Assembly (NCBI GenBank): GCA_916613615.1
Contig: OU744732.1
Location: forward strand, 35,872,478 to 35,936,477
Source: Steromphala cineraria
Taxonomy: Eukaryota > Mollusca > Gastropoda > Trochida > Trochidae
Direction: 5' to 3'
Length of the DNA: 64,000 bases
Part shown: positions 9,780 through 19,929 of the stretch, piece after piece
How the letters are laid out: each line of letters begins with the position of its first letter
Position numbering within the stretch: the first letter of the stretch is position 1
Notes under the pieces: model-generated
Database searches by the model: none
Told to the model about the DNA's origin: nothing
The model's input: only the letters and a program-made list of their open reading frames with translations
Made by a program: the position numbers and the translations under genes

Positions 9780-11725
9780 TCTTAATTTAAGATCCTCTTA
9801 AATTTTTTCACTTTAGAGCCTCTTACATTAGAGCCTCTTACAATTCTTCATTCTAGAGCCTCTTACAGTTGTCATTCTAGAGCCTCTTGCATTTGTCATT
9901 CTAGAGCCTCCAACATTAGAGCCTTTACATTTCTTCATTCTAGAGCCTCTTACATTTGTTATCCTAGAGCCTCCAACATTAGAGCCTTTACATTTCTTCA
10001 TTCTAGAGCCTCTTACATTTGTCATTCTAGAGCCTCTTACATTTCATTCTAGAGCCTCTTACATTTGTCATTCTAGAGCCTCTTACATTTCATTCTAGAG
10101 CCTCCAACATTAGAGCCTTTACATTTCTTCATTCTAGAGCCTCTTACATTTGTCATTCTAGAGCCTCTTACATTTCATTCTAGAGCCTCTTACATTTGTT
10201 ATCCTAGAGCCTCCAATATTAGAGCCTTTACATTTCTTCATTCTAGAGCCTCTTACATTTGTCATTCTAGAGCCTCTTACATTTCATTCTAGAGCCTCTT
10301 ACATTTGTCATTCTAGAGCCTCTTACATTTCATTCTAGAGCCTCCAACATTAGAGCCTTTACATTTCTTCATTCTAGAGCCTCTTACATTTGTCATTCTA
10401 GAGCCTCTTACATTTCATTCTAGAGCCTCTTACATTTGTTATCCTAGAGCCTCCAACATTAGAGCCTTTACATTTATTCATTCTAGAGCCTCTTACATTT
10501 GTCATTCTAGAGCCTCTTACATTTCATTCTAGAGCCTCTTACATTTGTCATTCTAGAGCCTCTTACATTTCATTCTAGAGCCTCTAACATTAGAGCCTTT
10601 ACATTTCTTCATTCTAGAGCCTCTTACATTTGTCATTCTAGAGCCTCTTACATTTCATTCTAGAGCCTCTTACATTTGTCATTCTAGAGCCTCTTACATT
10701 TCATTCTAGAGCCTCCAACACTAGAGCCTTTACATTTCTTCATTCTAGAGCCTCTTACATTTGTCATTCTAGAGCCTCTTACATTTCATTCTAGAGCCTC
10801 TTACATTTGTTATCCTAGAGCCTCCAACATTAGAGCCTTTCATGTCTTCATTCTAGAGCCTCTTACATTTCATTCTAGAGCCTCTTACATTTGTCATTCT
10901 AGAGCCTCCAACATTAGAGCCTTTCATGTCTTCATTCTAGAGCCTCTTACATTTCATTCTAGAGCCTCTTACATTTGTCATTCTAGAGCCTCCAACATTA
11001 GAGCCTTTACATTTCTTCATTCTAGAGCCTCTTACATTTGTCATTCTAGAGCCTCTTACATTTCATTCTAGAGCCTCTTACATTTGTTATCCTAGAGCCT
11101 CCAACATTAGAGCCTTTACATTTCTTCATTCTAGAGCCTCTTACATTTCATTCTAGAGCCTCTTACATTTGTCATTCTAGAGCCTCCAACATTAGAGCCT
11201 TTACATTTCTTCATTCTAGAGCCTCTTACATTTGTCATTCTAGAGCCTCTTACATTTCATTCTAGAGCCTCTTACATTTGTCATTGTAGAGCCTCTTACA
11301 CTTGTCATTCTAGAGCCTCCAACATTAGAGCCTTTACATTTCTTCATTCTAGAGCCTCTTACATTTGTCATTCTAGAGCCTCTTACATTTCATTCTAGAG
11401 CCTCTTACATTTCATTCTAGAGCCTCTTACATTTGTCATTCTAGAGCCTCCAACATTAGAGCCTCTTACATTTCTTCATTCTAGAGCCTCTTTCATGTTG
11501 TCATTCTAGAACCTCTTACATTTCTTCATTCTAGAGCCTCTTACATTTTGTCATTCTAGAGCCTCTTTCATTTTGTCATTCTAGAACCTCTTACACTTCT
11601 TCATTTTAGAGCCTCTTACATTAGAGCCTCTTACATTAGAGCCTCTTACATTTCTCTTTTTTAAAAGCCTCTTAAAATTTTTATTTTAGAGCTTCTTAAA
11701 ATATTTCATTTTAAGAGCCTGTTAT
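9780..11725. repeat. minisatellite with 240-bp higher-order period
   Basis: Hundreds of bases of the core ATTCTAGAGCCTCTTACATT in variants of about 19-24 bp, each carrying an XbaI-type TCTAGA. The diagnostic variant CTCCAACATTAGAGCC recurs at spacings alternating between 109 and 131 bp (10102, 10211, 10342, 10451, then 10582, 10713, 10822), so units amplified as a ~240-bp higher-order block. Ends are degenerate (9780-9840 and 11590-11725). Minus-strand frames reading MTNVRGSRMKKCKG are repeat by-products. Confidence 0.95.
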
Positions 11726-11734
11726 AAATTAGGG

Positions 11735-12600
11735 TTCATGGATTCAACTAAAACTGAATCATTGAGGAAGAGTATATATGTAGCACTTTTACATTATATG
11801 TAAGCCTTCTACAGTATACATTAAGGTAATAGAAATCTCTTGTCGAAAATATAAGAAAACAATTATGTGGTTGAATTATGAGAGAGGTTGAAATAATGGA
11901 GAATTTAAGAGTCATGGATTGTGCAGCTGTAACTTAATTACTGAGGAAGAGTATAAATGTAGCACTTAAACAACATATGTAAGCCTTCTACAGTATACAT
12001 TAAGGTAATAGAAATCTCTTGTCGAAAATATAAGAAAACAATTATGTGGTTGAATTATTAGAGAGGTTGAAATAATGGAGAATTTAAGAGTCATGGATTG
12101 TGCAGCTGTAACTTAATTACTGAGGAAGAGTATAAATGTAGCACTTAAACAACATATGTAAGCCTTCTACAGTATACATTAAGGTAATAGAAATATCTTG
12201 TCCGAAATATAAGAAAACAATTATGTGGTTAAATTATTTGAGGGGTTGAATTAATGGAGAATTTACGGTTCATGGGTTGTACAGCTGTAACTTAATTACT
12301 GAGGAAGAGTATATATGTAGCACTTAAACAACATATGTAAGCCTTCTAAAGTAAAAGAAATATCTTGTCCAAAATATAAAAAAAACAATTATGTGGTTGA
12401 ATTATTGGAGAGGTTGAATTAATGGAGAATTTACGGTTCATGGATTGTGCAGATTTTAGTTAATTTCTGAGGAAACAAAATTTTTGTTCACTTTCAAATG
12501 TAAAAAGAATTCCCCTCTGGGTAATAAAGTACAGTGTATTGTCATTGTCATATATAACCCTTCATGCATACATTAAGGTAATAGAAATATCTTGTCAGCT
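11735..12600. repeat. 179-bp tandem repeat, about 4.5 copies
   Basis: GAGGAAGAGTATA recurs at 11764, 11943, 12122 and 12301, a constant 179-bp period. Each unit also holds GTAAGCCTTCTACAGTATAC and AACAATTATGTGGTTGAATT. The last copies are progressively deleted; a fragment CATTAAGGTAATAGAAATAT is still seen near 12570. Non-coding. Confidence 0.93.
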
Positions 12601-12605
12601 CTCTG

Positions 12606-12650
12606 TGTATGTATGTATGTAGGTAGGTAGGTAGGTAGATAGATAGGTTT
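12606..12650. repeat. GTAT/GTAG/ATAG tetranucleotide microsatellite
   Basis: About eleven tetranucleotide units shift stepwise from GTAT to GTAG to ATAG. Confidence 0.9.
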
Positions 12651-12779
12651 CATGTATATGTGTGTGAAATGTGAAGGTCACCAGATATATATCCATAGTT
12701 ACTTAGGGGGACACTAGTCATATATCATGTCAGAGAAAAAATGTTGGGATGCCATTTAGAAAGGAGACTGTTGTATGAT

Positions 12780-13275
12780 CTAAATCAAGGCGAGTGGATA
12801 ATTTGTTTGGGGATACAAATTCTACTTATACATACACTGTCTTCTATGCACAAATATGTTCCTATGTACATTGTTTTGTAAAATATGAGTTTTTTAAACC
12901 ATTTCTGTATTCATTCTGCATACCTGTTAAACCATTTTGTTCATATTGGAGCAAATTTATTTCTTTTGTTTGGGGCCCTGTTGACATTTTAACAATCTTG
13001 CCCTTAAAAAATTTGTAATTTTAATCTGGAATTGAATTGTTAAGAATTAAGTTTGTAGGGGAGCGGATAATTTGTTAGGGGATACAAATGCTACACTGTA
13101 TTCTATGTTGTAATTTTTAACCATTTCTGATTTTTTTTGCATACCTGTGAATTTTTATCTATATTAAAGCAATTTTCTTTCTTTTGTTTTCACCCCTGTA
13201 TTTCGACAATTTTGGTTTTAAAAATTTGGTAATTTTAATCTGTAATTGAATTGTTTAGAATTAGGTTTGTATAAA
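12780..13275. repeat. diverged tandem duplication of about 270 bp
   Basis: GGATAATTTGTT-GGGGATACAAAT occurs at about 12796 and 13065. Each copy is followed by ACCATTTCTG, GCATACCTGT, TTCTTTCTTTTGTTT and AATTTTAATCTG in the same order. The second copy has small deletions. No coding potential. Confidence 0.8.
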
Positions 13276-14066
13276 ATGGAAAAAGACTTTCTCAAATATA
13301 CCCAACCTACAAGACCAAAACCGATTCCGGCGCCAAGGTCTTCCTGTCATTCTTGTGTCATGCAACCTGTCAAATTTCAAATGTCAAAACATGAAGTTCA
13401 TTTGGCATTTTTGATTTCTTGACGTCATCTTTAAATTAACTTTCTCTTGAGATTAGAATATTTTCATTATGTGTCCATGGAAACAATATAATTCTTTAAC
13501 TGAAAGCAAATTATCATATTTGTTATTTATAACTTGACAAATTGTCAACCAGTAATTGAAACCGATCAATCAAAACTTTTAAAAATACAAATATGACATA
13601 ATCTGGTCGCTAATCAAATTTAAAAAAATGATATCTCTTTTCTCACAATTGGATAATTTTCAATGAGGCTGTGATGATAATTACCTCCAATTTTCACACC
13701 AGTAAAAATTGAAGTGCAATTCTGTTTCTAGTTGTAATGAAAGTAGCATCTTCCCAGGGTGTCGGTGATAACGAGCTATAGGGGACAGGGCTAACGAGCT
13801 TCTATTGATGAGTCATCTTAGTTCCCTTTTGACGTAATCTAAGGTCAGAGGTCAAACTGACCCTAGTGTGTGTATGACATTGGTTTTGTATTGAGAGTTG
13901 TGGATGTCATGTGTATTTGACAGTGTTTTCAAAATAATGTCATATTTTAGGGAAATTGTGTGATTCATAGTATATGCATTTTGGGATAAATGAATCATTA
14001 AGCTAAGTTATTTTTTAAATGTATCACCCCTGTCATCAACTGTTTTTTGTGACTGGTATATATATA
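13276..14066. other. unique DNA, no gene seen
   Basis: Mixed composition. A slightly GC-richer patch at 13740-13870 contains words such as TTTTGACGTAATC, but no exon, transposon end or array could be supported. Confidence 0.4.
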
Positions 14067-14107
14067 TATATAAATAAAATAGTATTATGGAATTGGGTAC
14101 ATTGGAT

Positions 14108-14166
14108 TCACATTCGCTAACTAGCGCTTTCAGCCATGTTGGCTTCTTCAGGTTAGTCAGTTGTGA
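14108..14166 (-). ncRNA. hammerhead ribozyme, minus-strand copy
   Basis: This is the mirror copy on the opposite strand in the left arm. Stem I CTAAC reads from 14156 to 14152, CTGAAGA from 14151 to 14145, stem II from 14144 to 14132, GAAA from 14131 to 14128, and cleavage is expected at the A opposite 14122. It differs from the plus-strand copy at one base only (14165), where it makes a C-G pair in the outer stem I helix in place of U-G. All core bases are intact. Function is inferred from fold alone. Confidence 0.7.
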
Positions 14167-14189
14167 TCACGTCGTTTGTGGTGACGTGA

Positions 14190-14248
14190 TTACAACTGAC
14201 TAACCTGAAGAAGCCAACATGGCTGAAAGCGCTAGTTAGCGAATGTGA
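14190..14248 (+). ncRNA. hammerhead ribozyme, plus-strand copy
   Basis: The type I hammerhead core is complete. Stem I inner helix CTAAC (14200-14204) pairs with GTTAG (14235-14239). The box CTGAAGA (14205-14211) fits CUGANGA, with the tolerant position 7 as A. Stem II AGCC (14212-14215) pairs with GGCT (14221-14224) around loop AACAT. GAAA is at 14225-14228. Stem III is only A-G-C against G-C-T (14228-14230 with 14231-14233) with no loop. The expected cleavage base is A14234, in TA before stem I. An outer stem I helix (14190-14194 with 14244-14248) is separated by an internal loop, as in natural type I ribozymes. A stem III this short is known from Penelope-like and retrozyme hammerheads and may need dimerisation. 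The first stem II pair is A-U rather than the usual G-C. Activity is not shown. Confidence 0.72.
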
Positions 14249-14492
14249 ATCCAATGTACCCAATTCCATAATACTATTTTATTTATATACAACCTGGGAG
14301 TAAGTTTTTGTGTTTTAAATGTATATATATATATATGAATCATAGTTTTGCAACATAAGTAATGATTGAATGATTAGGATAAAACATTGATTTTTTTCAT
14401 AGCAACATTGAACTTTTTTAAACATCAGGACTCAAGAAATATATCATTCCAAATCCTCAAATTCAAATTTCTCTAAAATCTACTGATTTATT

Positions 14493-14519
14493 TTGAAGAA
14501 GCCCGATAAGGGTTAAACT
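14493..14519 (+). other. degenerate hammerhead-like motif
   Basis: TTGAAGA followed by GCCC-GATAA-GGGT and TAAAC has the order box, stem II, GAAA-like. The invariant first C of the box is T and the G of GAAA is T, so it should be inactive. It may be a relic of the same element type 200 bp from the foldback, or chance. Confidence 0.3.
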
Positions 14520-15010
14520 GAGATTGAAAAATAACTAGATTATCCTGCTCAGATTTTTTTCCAATGAAGACCTATGGTATTTCTAAATACTCTTGCAATT
14601 TTGATTTTTTTAAAGCAATTATCTATTTGTAATTGCTCCTATTTTGAGACTGTTTTTGTCAAAGACATGTATACGACTTCTCAATTTGTTTTTTGGTGTT
14701 TACTAATACATCTGCACATGCTTTTTGTACAAATGTTTGAAAAAGTTGGGATTTTCTGCTGTGTTTTGGAGTAAACAACTGTCATGGAAATGTTTTTCTC
14801 TTGTAGCACTAGTTGCTTATTGTTTTCTTTTATACCTTGCTTTTAATAATCAAGAATTTAGATTCGATATAATGTAAATATTGAATTAATTTAAAGTTAT
14901 CCAATTTAATTTTTTGTGTGTCTATTTTATCTTACCATTCCGGATTTATCACTTGTTTGTGCATATCTAATCATGTTAATGTACCTCTGTTTGCTGAAAT
15001 ATTTCCTCAT
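14520..15010. other. AT-rich spacer
   Basis: Only short T-rich frames; no gene or repeat recognised. Confidence 0.45.
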
Positions 15011-15317
15011 GATGATTGAGGGTCAGGATAATGCAATGGTATTGATCAAGAGTTTCGGGGTTCGAATCCCGCCAGGAGCTTGGCAACTTTGTCTGCAGTA
15101 GGGAACTGTTCTAGACGCAGTAAGGTTCGGGTGCAATACTACACTGAATTTCAGCACAGTACCACCCATGGTTCGCTAGTTCCAGTCGATGCTGGCAGGC
15201 TTCATGGAAATGCATAGCCACAATGGTGTTGCAGGCATTCTCCCTGCGATTATGCCAAAATTTGTGATATAAGTGAAATTCTCTTGAAAGTGGACTTTAA
15301 TCCCAATTCATCTCACA
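15011..15317 (+). mobile_element. tRNA-derived SINE, copy 1
   Basis: The 5' part carries a perfect RNA polymerase III B box GGTTCGAATCC (about 15059-15069), with a shortened region upstream where the A box should lie. The body shares TGCAATACTACACTGAATTT, GTACCACCCATGGTTCGCTAG and GCATAGCCACAATGGTGTTG with the copies at 17284 and 38463. The tail holds GATATAAGTGAAAT and ends near CATCTCAC. SINEs are transcribed by Pol III and copied by LINE enzymes in trans. The exact family (V-, Meta- or another invertebrate SINE) is not decided. Confidence 0.8.
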
Positions 15318-15712
15318 TCACCTCATAATGATATATAAAGTCTACAAACCCAAATTCTATTGTAGCAAATTAAAATAAAAAGCTGTTGAAATAAGAAAAA
15401 CATAAGCAAAATATAGTTTAAAATTATAACAAACCAATCCACATATTCAGAACATCCTCTTTCAAATGAGACCAATTCTCAACAATAAGTTCATCAAAGA
15501 ATATATTTCAATGGCAGCAATAAGCTCTTTTAACCATGTCCAATGCTTGATTTGTATTCATTGATGCCATTAAGGCAAGTAAAGAACATTTAGCCGGAAG
15601 GAAGACCGTTGTAAAGATTGACCTGCGTATTTGTCAATATGTCATAATTACTAATCAATAGTGCGGGACAACAGTCTATTGATTGAATTATTGAGAGAGG
15701 TATTGCACTGTC
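15318..15712. other. AT-rich spacer
   Basis: Unique sequence between SINE copy 1 and the next MITE; nothing recognised. Confidence 0.45.
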
Positions 15713-16082
15713 TTAAAGGGGCAGTAACATGTTTTTTGATAATTTCATATTTCAAATTTTTCACTGATAATTGTTAGTGAATGCTCTATGTATTATTTTG
15801 ACAGTGTCAAAAATCTCATTACTCAAGCCAATCATCCATAGTCAGAGGCCACAAAGCATGAAGATTCACATAAAATCCATTGGCGGCCATTTTGTGTGAA
15901 CACCTTTAATTCATTTGGTGTAAGAAAAAGGAATCGCATGGCTTAACTTTACATTATATATTTGAATTATTACTCCTTCATTTAGTTTAAATACAAAAAA
16001 ATTTCTTTCATTTGGAACCCTTTATTTTCATTGTCCTGACATCATCCTATATTTCCCTAAAAACGTGCTACTGCCCCTTTAA
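15713..16082 (+). mobile_element. TTAA-flanked MITE, copy 2
   Basis: TTAA-AGGGGCAGTAACATG at the left and CGTGCTACTGCCCCT-TTAA at the right, about 370 bp, with the full conserved interior including CCATTGGCGGCCATTTTGTG. Confidence 0.92.
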
Positions 16083-16170
16083 TGGGTCAGAATTTTTCAT
16101 GGAAACAAGCTTTCAATGTTTTCGAATTTCTAGGATAGACTACCTGAAGTAGTTGCACAAAACAACTTAA

Positions 16171-16225
16171 CACTAAGGTTAACCTTAGTGCTATCCTTTA
16201 ACATTACACTAAGGCTACCTTAGTG
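16171..16225. repeat. two consecutive palindromes
   Basis: CACTAAGGTTAACCTTAGTG (16171-16190) is a perfect 20-bp palindrome. CACTAAGG-CTA-CCTTAGTG (16207-16225) is an 8-bp-arm inverted repeat of the same word. Further half-sites CTTAGTG follow near 16240. The meaning is unknown: possibly a transposon end or a paired binding site. Confidence 0.7.
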
Positions 16226-17104
16226 ACTTAGGGCCATCTTAGTGTTTTGGGCAACAGGACTCAGGTTGGTAACCAATAATACATGATTATTACAATTTTA
16301 TGACAACCACTGAATTTAAGAAATAAACGCTACAATTGTGTTCATGATTCTTTTCTTTCATTTGATTTTCTGATTAAGTTATTTACTAGTATCAAATACT
16401 CTTAACATTTTTATTAAGATTATTATTTTTATATCAAAACAACATCTTTCCGATTTGAAAAACAAATTCTAAGCCAAAAAATTTACATTGCAAATTGATG
16501 ATAAACAGCAAATTCTCTGCTGTTTAAACTTCATGTACAAACCTTATGTGCTAATAAAGATAAGAAAAATGTATGTTCTTTGACTCCACTTATATTTTAG
16601 GTTGCTGTGTAAGAACAATGCAATCATTGTCATTAACAATGGACAATCTAAAACAATAATATACTGTTGTATAAAGAGGACAAAGTCAAGTGTACAATCT
16701 GACACTAAAGGATTATAGTTAACAACTTATGAATAATTTAGTCAAATACCATTTAAAATTAACAATTCTTACAAATTTTCTAAAAGATTACTTGGCACAA
16801 CTTATGAATTATTTATGCAAATACCATTTTAAATTGATAATTCTTTAAAAAAAAATTCTATGCCTTTGTTTTGAAAATTTTATGAGCTTCTTTGTTAGGG
16901 GGATAGTATTTTGTGGAAATATATCAGCTTGAAGAATTGAGAGGACAAATTGGTAAGTAGGATAGTTTTATCATATAGACCACTTGTTTCATGTTTTCTT
17001 AAATTATTCCATGATGTAATTGTTACCTTATCCTGTTGTTACTCTTATTGTTATTTAATTTTATACCAAATATATAAATTGCTGTTCTGTTTTCCAATAT
17101 GCTT
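16226..17104. other. AT-rich DNA, no gene seen
   Basis: Unique AT-rich sequence. A short duplication of AACTTATGAATWATTTA with AAATACCATTT lies near 16725-16830. Confidence 0.45.
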
Positions 17105-17168
17105 TAAAACGGTAGAAGGATATACCGAAACGTCTCTAATGTCGAATAAAGAAATTCTTCATCCATAG
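17105..17168 (+). mobile_element. Penelope/retrozyme-like tail relic (weak)
   Basis: Contains GGATATACC followed by GAAACGTC and then GTCGAATAAAGAAATTCTTC. A short stem, GAAA and a minimal palindromic ACGU stem III is the 3' half of a hammerhead of the kind found in Penelope-like elements. The CUGANGA box is damaged (CGGTAGA) and stem I is not convincing. It is called only as a probable relic. Confidence 0.33.
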
Positions 17169-17283
17169 AATTTTCTTTTGTATTCCCTATATAATTCATG
17201 CAACTGATTTGTGATGTGAGATAGAAAACCATGTTGCCATTTGAAAAATGTAAATATTCAATTGATGACTATTATTTATTAAC

Positions 17284-17595
17284 CTGATGGGGATAGGATA
17301 GTGCAGTGGTTAGCGAGTTCGGCTTCAGATCAAGAGGTCTGTGGTTCGCATCCTGCCAGGGGCTCGTCAATTTCGTCTGCATTAGAGAACTGTTCCATAT
17401 GCAAAAAGGTTTTGGGTGCAATGCTACACTGAATTTTGGTGCAGTACCACCCATGGTTTACTAGTTCCAGCCGATGCTCGCAGGCTTCACAATGCATAGC
17501 CCCAATGGTGTTGCAGGCTTTCTCCCTGCAATAATATGATCAGGCGCGATATAAATGAAATACTAATGTGATGTTAAAATCCCAAGACATCTCAC
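17284..17595 (+). mobile_element. tRNA-derived SINE, copy 2 (longest)
   Basis: The most complete copy: an A-box-like TAGTGCAGTGGTTAGCGAG near 17298, a B-box-like GGTTCGCATCC (one change from GGTTCGANTCC) near 17344, then the shared body and the tail GATATAAATGAAATAC, ending near CATCTCACC. The order and spacing of the A and B boxes fit a tRNA head. A 60-codon minus frame across it is a by-product. Confidence 0.85.
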
Positions 17596-17900
17596 CATAT
17601 ATTGATTCTTTATTGCAATATACCAATAAACCATATTGCATACACTAAAATGGCAGAAAATTATCTCTTTATTGCTAATTTTACCATTTTCTTAGATTAA
17701 TCAATCTGTTAACATTCTCCATGCCAAAAACCATTTATGTTGCCAAACATATAAGGAAACAGACTGGTCTTTATCTATTATCTGCAGGTTCTTAATATTT
17801 GGCAGACTTTCTCAGATATTGGTCAGTTTGTGCTTAATAAATTTTGATTCCTGTAAATTAGACACTTAGAATGGTCAGCATTATTTCATTCAGGAAGAGT
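17596..17900. other. AT-rich spacer
   Basis: No gene or repeat recognised. Confidence 0.4.
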
Positions 17901-18740
17901 TTTTAGCTCATCTGGCCTGTAAGGCCCGATGGGCTTATGGCATGGCATGGTGTCCGGCGTCCGTCCGTCCGTAAACTTTGTGGAATTTCGACTTCTTCTC
18001 CAGAACCATAAGGCCTAGAAAGCTTAAACTTGGTGTACAGACTCCTTGACTAGTGAGGATTAAAAATTGTAGCTTTAGTGGCCCTGTGGCCCCTAATAAG
18101 GGCCACAGGGACCACGCCCTTAAAACCTATTTTCATCTTCTTCTCCAGAACCAAAAGGCCTAGAAAGCTTAAACCTTGTGTACAGACTCCTTGACTAGTG
18201 AGGATTATAAATTGTAGCATTGGTGGCCCTGTGGCCCCTAATTAGGGCCACAGGGGCCAAGCCCTTAAAAGCTATTTTCATCTTCTTCTCCAGAACCATA
18301 AGGCCTAGAAAGCTTAAACTTTGTTTACAGACTCCTTGATTAGTGAGGATTATAAATTGTAGCTTTGGTGGCCCTGTGACACCTAATAAGGGCCACGGGA
18401 CACGCCCTAAAAACCTATTTTCATCTTCTTCTCCAGAAGCATAAGGCCTAGAAAGCTGAAACTTTGTGTACAGACTCCTTGACTAGTGATGATTATGAAT
18501 TGTAGCTTTGGTGACCCTGTTGCCCCTAATAAAGGCAACAGGAACGTCCTTCAAATCTATTTTCATCTTCTTCATCAGAAGTAAAGGCCTAGAAAATTGA
18601 AACTTGTCGCCTATATTATATACTGAATTTTATGAATGGTGACCCTGTGGCCTCTACAAAGGGGGAATCACATTGACCACACTGTACAGCATAATTGATG
18701 ATGAAGCCTGATGAGCTACAGAGCCAATGGCTCTATTTTT
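17901..18740 (+). mobile_element. HINE/pearl-like element, five core repeats
   Basis: Starts TTTTTAGCTCATCTGGCCTG with a GGCC-TGTAA-GGCC mini-hairpin and a (GTCC)n stretch. It continues with about five 143-bp tandem units containing TCTTCTCCAGAACCATAAGG and TGTACAGACTCCTTGACTAG, and ends CCTGATGAGCTACAGAGCC followed by the hairpin AGAGCC-AAT-GGCTCT (18720-18734) and T-rich sequence. Terminal hairpins, related ends and a variable tandem core without a clear target duplication match the known design of Helentron-derived, pearl-type elements of bivalves. No Rep or helicase is encoded. Confidence 0.78.
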
Positions 18741-19001
18741 TTCCTTTTTGAAATTATGATTAATATCGGGATGATGTGATACTGAATGTTTTGATACATT
18801 TTAAACAATAAGTCAAGGTTTTCTTTTGCTAGTTTCAAGAGAAGGTCTATTTATATAAGTTGCAAAATATTCTTGGCATTTAGTTATTTTTCTCTGTAAT
18901 ATAAAGTCTGTTTATATACTCTTACATCAACATAGTACTTTATGAATAACATTGAAAATATTTTCTAAGCATCAGGACACTCATGTCACGGAATAGCGGG
19001 T
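18741..19001. other. AT-rich spacer
   Basis: Nothing recognised. Confidence 0.4.
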
Positions 19002-19365
19002 TTAAAGGGGCAGTACCACGTTTTTTGATAATTTTATATTTAAAATTTTTCACTTATAATTGTAAGTTAATGTTAAATGTATTATTTTGACAGTGTCAAA
19101 AATCTCATTACACAAGCCAATCATCCATAGTCAGAGGACAAAGTATGAAGAATCACATTAAATCCATTGGCGGCCATTTTGTGTGAACACCTTTAATTCA
19201 TTTTGTGTAAGAAAAAGGAATTGCATGGCTGAACTTTACGTTATATATTTGAATTATTGCTGCTCCATTTACTTTAAATACATTGTCTTTGAATTGGAAC
19301 CATTAATTTTCCTTTTCCTGACATCACCTTATATTCCTCCTAAAAACGTGCTACTGCCCCTTTAA
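19002..19365 (+). mobile_element. TTAA-flanked MITE, copy 3
   Basis: TTAA-AGGGGCAGTACCACG to CGTGCTACTGCCCCT-TTAA, 364 bp, full conserved interior. A 60-codon frame in its right half is a by-product of the repeat and recurs in other copies. Confidence 0.92.
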
Positions 19366-19929
19366 GTTATCGATATTTCAAGAGCATGGGTAATAACAAT
19401 CTCCTGCGCTGTTTGTTATATAATTGTGATTTAGACTTCATCGATACTTGTTTTAGTAGCTATTGTGTTTATATTTACACACTCAGTCACCCTCTTGTGA
19501 TTATTTTCTCTTTTGTCCTTATTCTATTAGTTGAAAACCATATTGATTTGTGTGTATGTTTGTACGTTATGGGAACTGACAGTTGTATAATTGTGTACAT
19601 TTTTGGGGGTCGTATCAAAATATTTTTGTGCAATTGTTATCCTAGTTTATTTAATGATCAGCTTTTAACTTTAATTTTTCATTATTAAGTAATATGAGAT
19701 GCACAGCATTAAAAGGATAGAGCATTGCCGTAATTTTGTAATGAGGACGAAAAAAGAATTATTATTTTCATCATTTGTGCAGATTTATACATGATCATGC
19801 ATCATATTTTGACATCAATTGCTTGAAATCATCATCTAACTTAACACGTCTTAGACAGACAGTCTTAAATGAATAATAATGATAATGATATGATAATAAT
19901 TTTTTATTGTCCTCATTTGATAATAAATT
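19366..19929. other. unique DNA, no supported gene
   Basis: A 100-codon plus frame (19386-19688, starting ATG) is hydrophobic and rich in Cys, Leu, Ile and Tyr, as random AT-rich DNA reads. It has no domain, splice site or repeat support, so it is not called as a gene. Confidence 0.4.

Larger units (their letters stand above)
14067..14289. mobile_element. near-perfect foldback carrying two hammerhead motifs
   Basis: Two arms of 107 bp (14067-14173 and 14183-14289) are inverted copies of each other around a 9-base centre (14174-14182). Apart from position 14165 against 14191 every base pairs, so the element is recent or kept identical by gene conversion. The outer 20-25 bp are AT-rich (TATATAAATAAAATAGTATT), and it sits in a TA-repeat. 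Each arm holds a hammerhead-ribozyme fold, one per strand. Penelope-like retroelements and retrozymes are known to carry such ribozymes in their terminal repeats, and Penelope-like elements often end up with inverted terminal copies. Derivation from one of these is inferred. Confidence 0.85.

Noticed and set aside
18700..18740. hammerhead box CTGATGA at the end of the HINE-like element
   Set aside because: CTGATGA is followed by a hairpin but no GAAA and no stem I partner; the hairpin fits a Helitron-type end instead.
19183..19365. 60-codon frame with relatives at 22222-22407
   Set aside because: Both lie inside TTAA MITE copies; similarity is due to the transposon and other copies break the frame.
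19386..19688. 100-codon ATG frame as a membrane protein
   Set aside because: Hydrophobic composition is typical of T-rich DNA; no domain, Kozak, splice or neighbour support.
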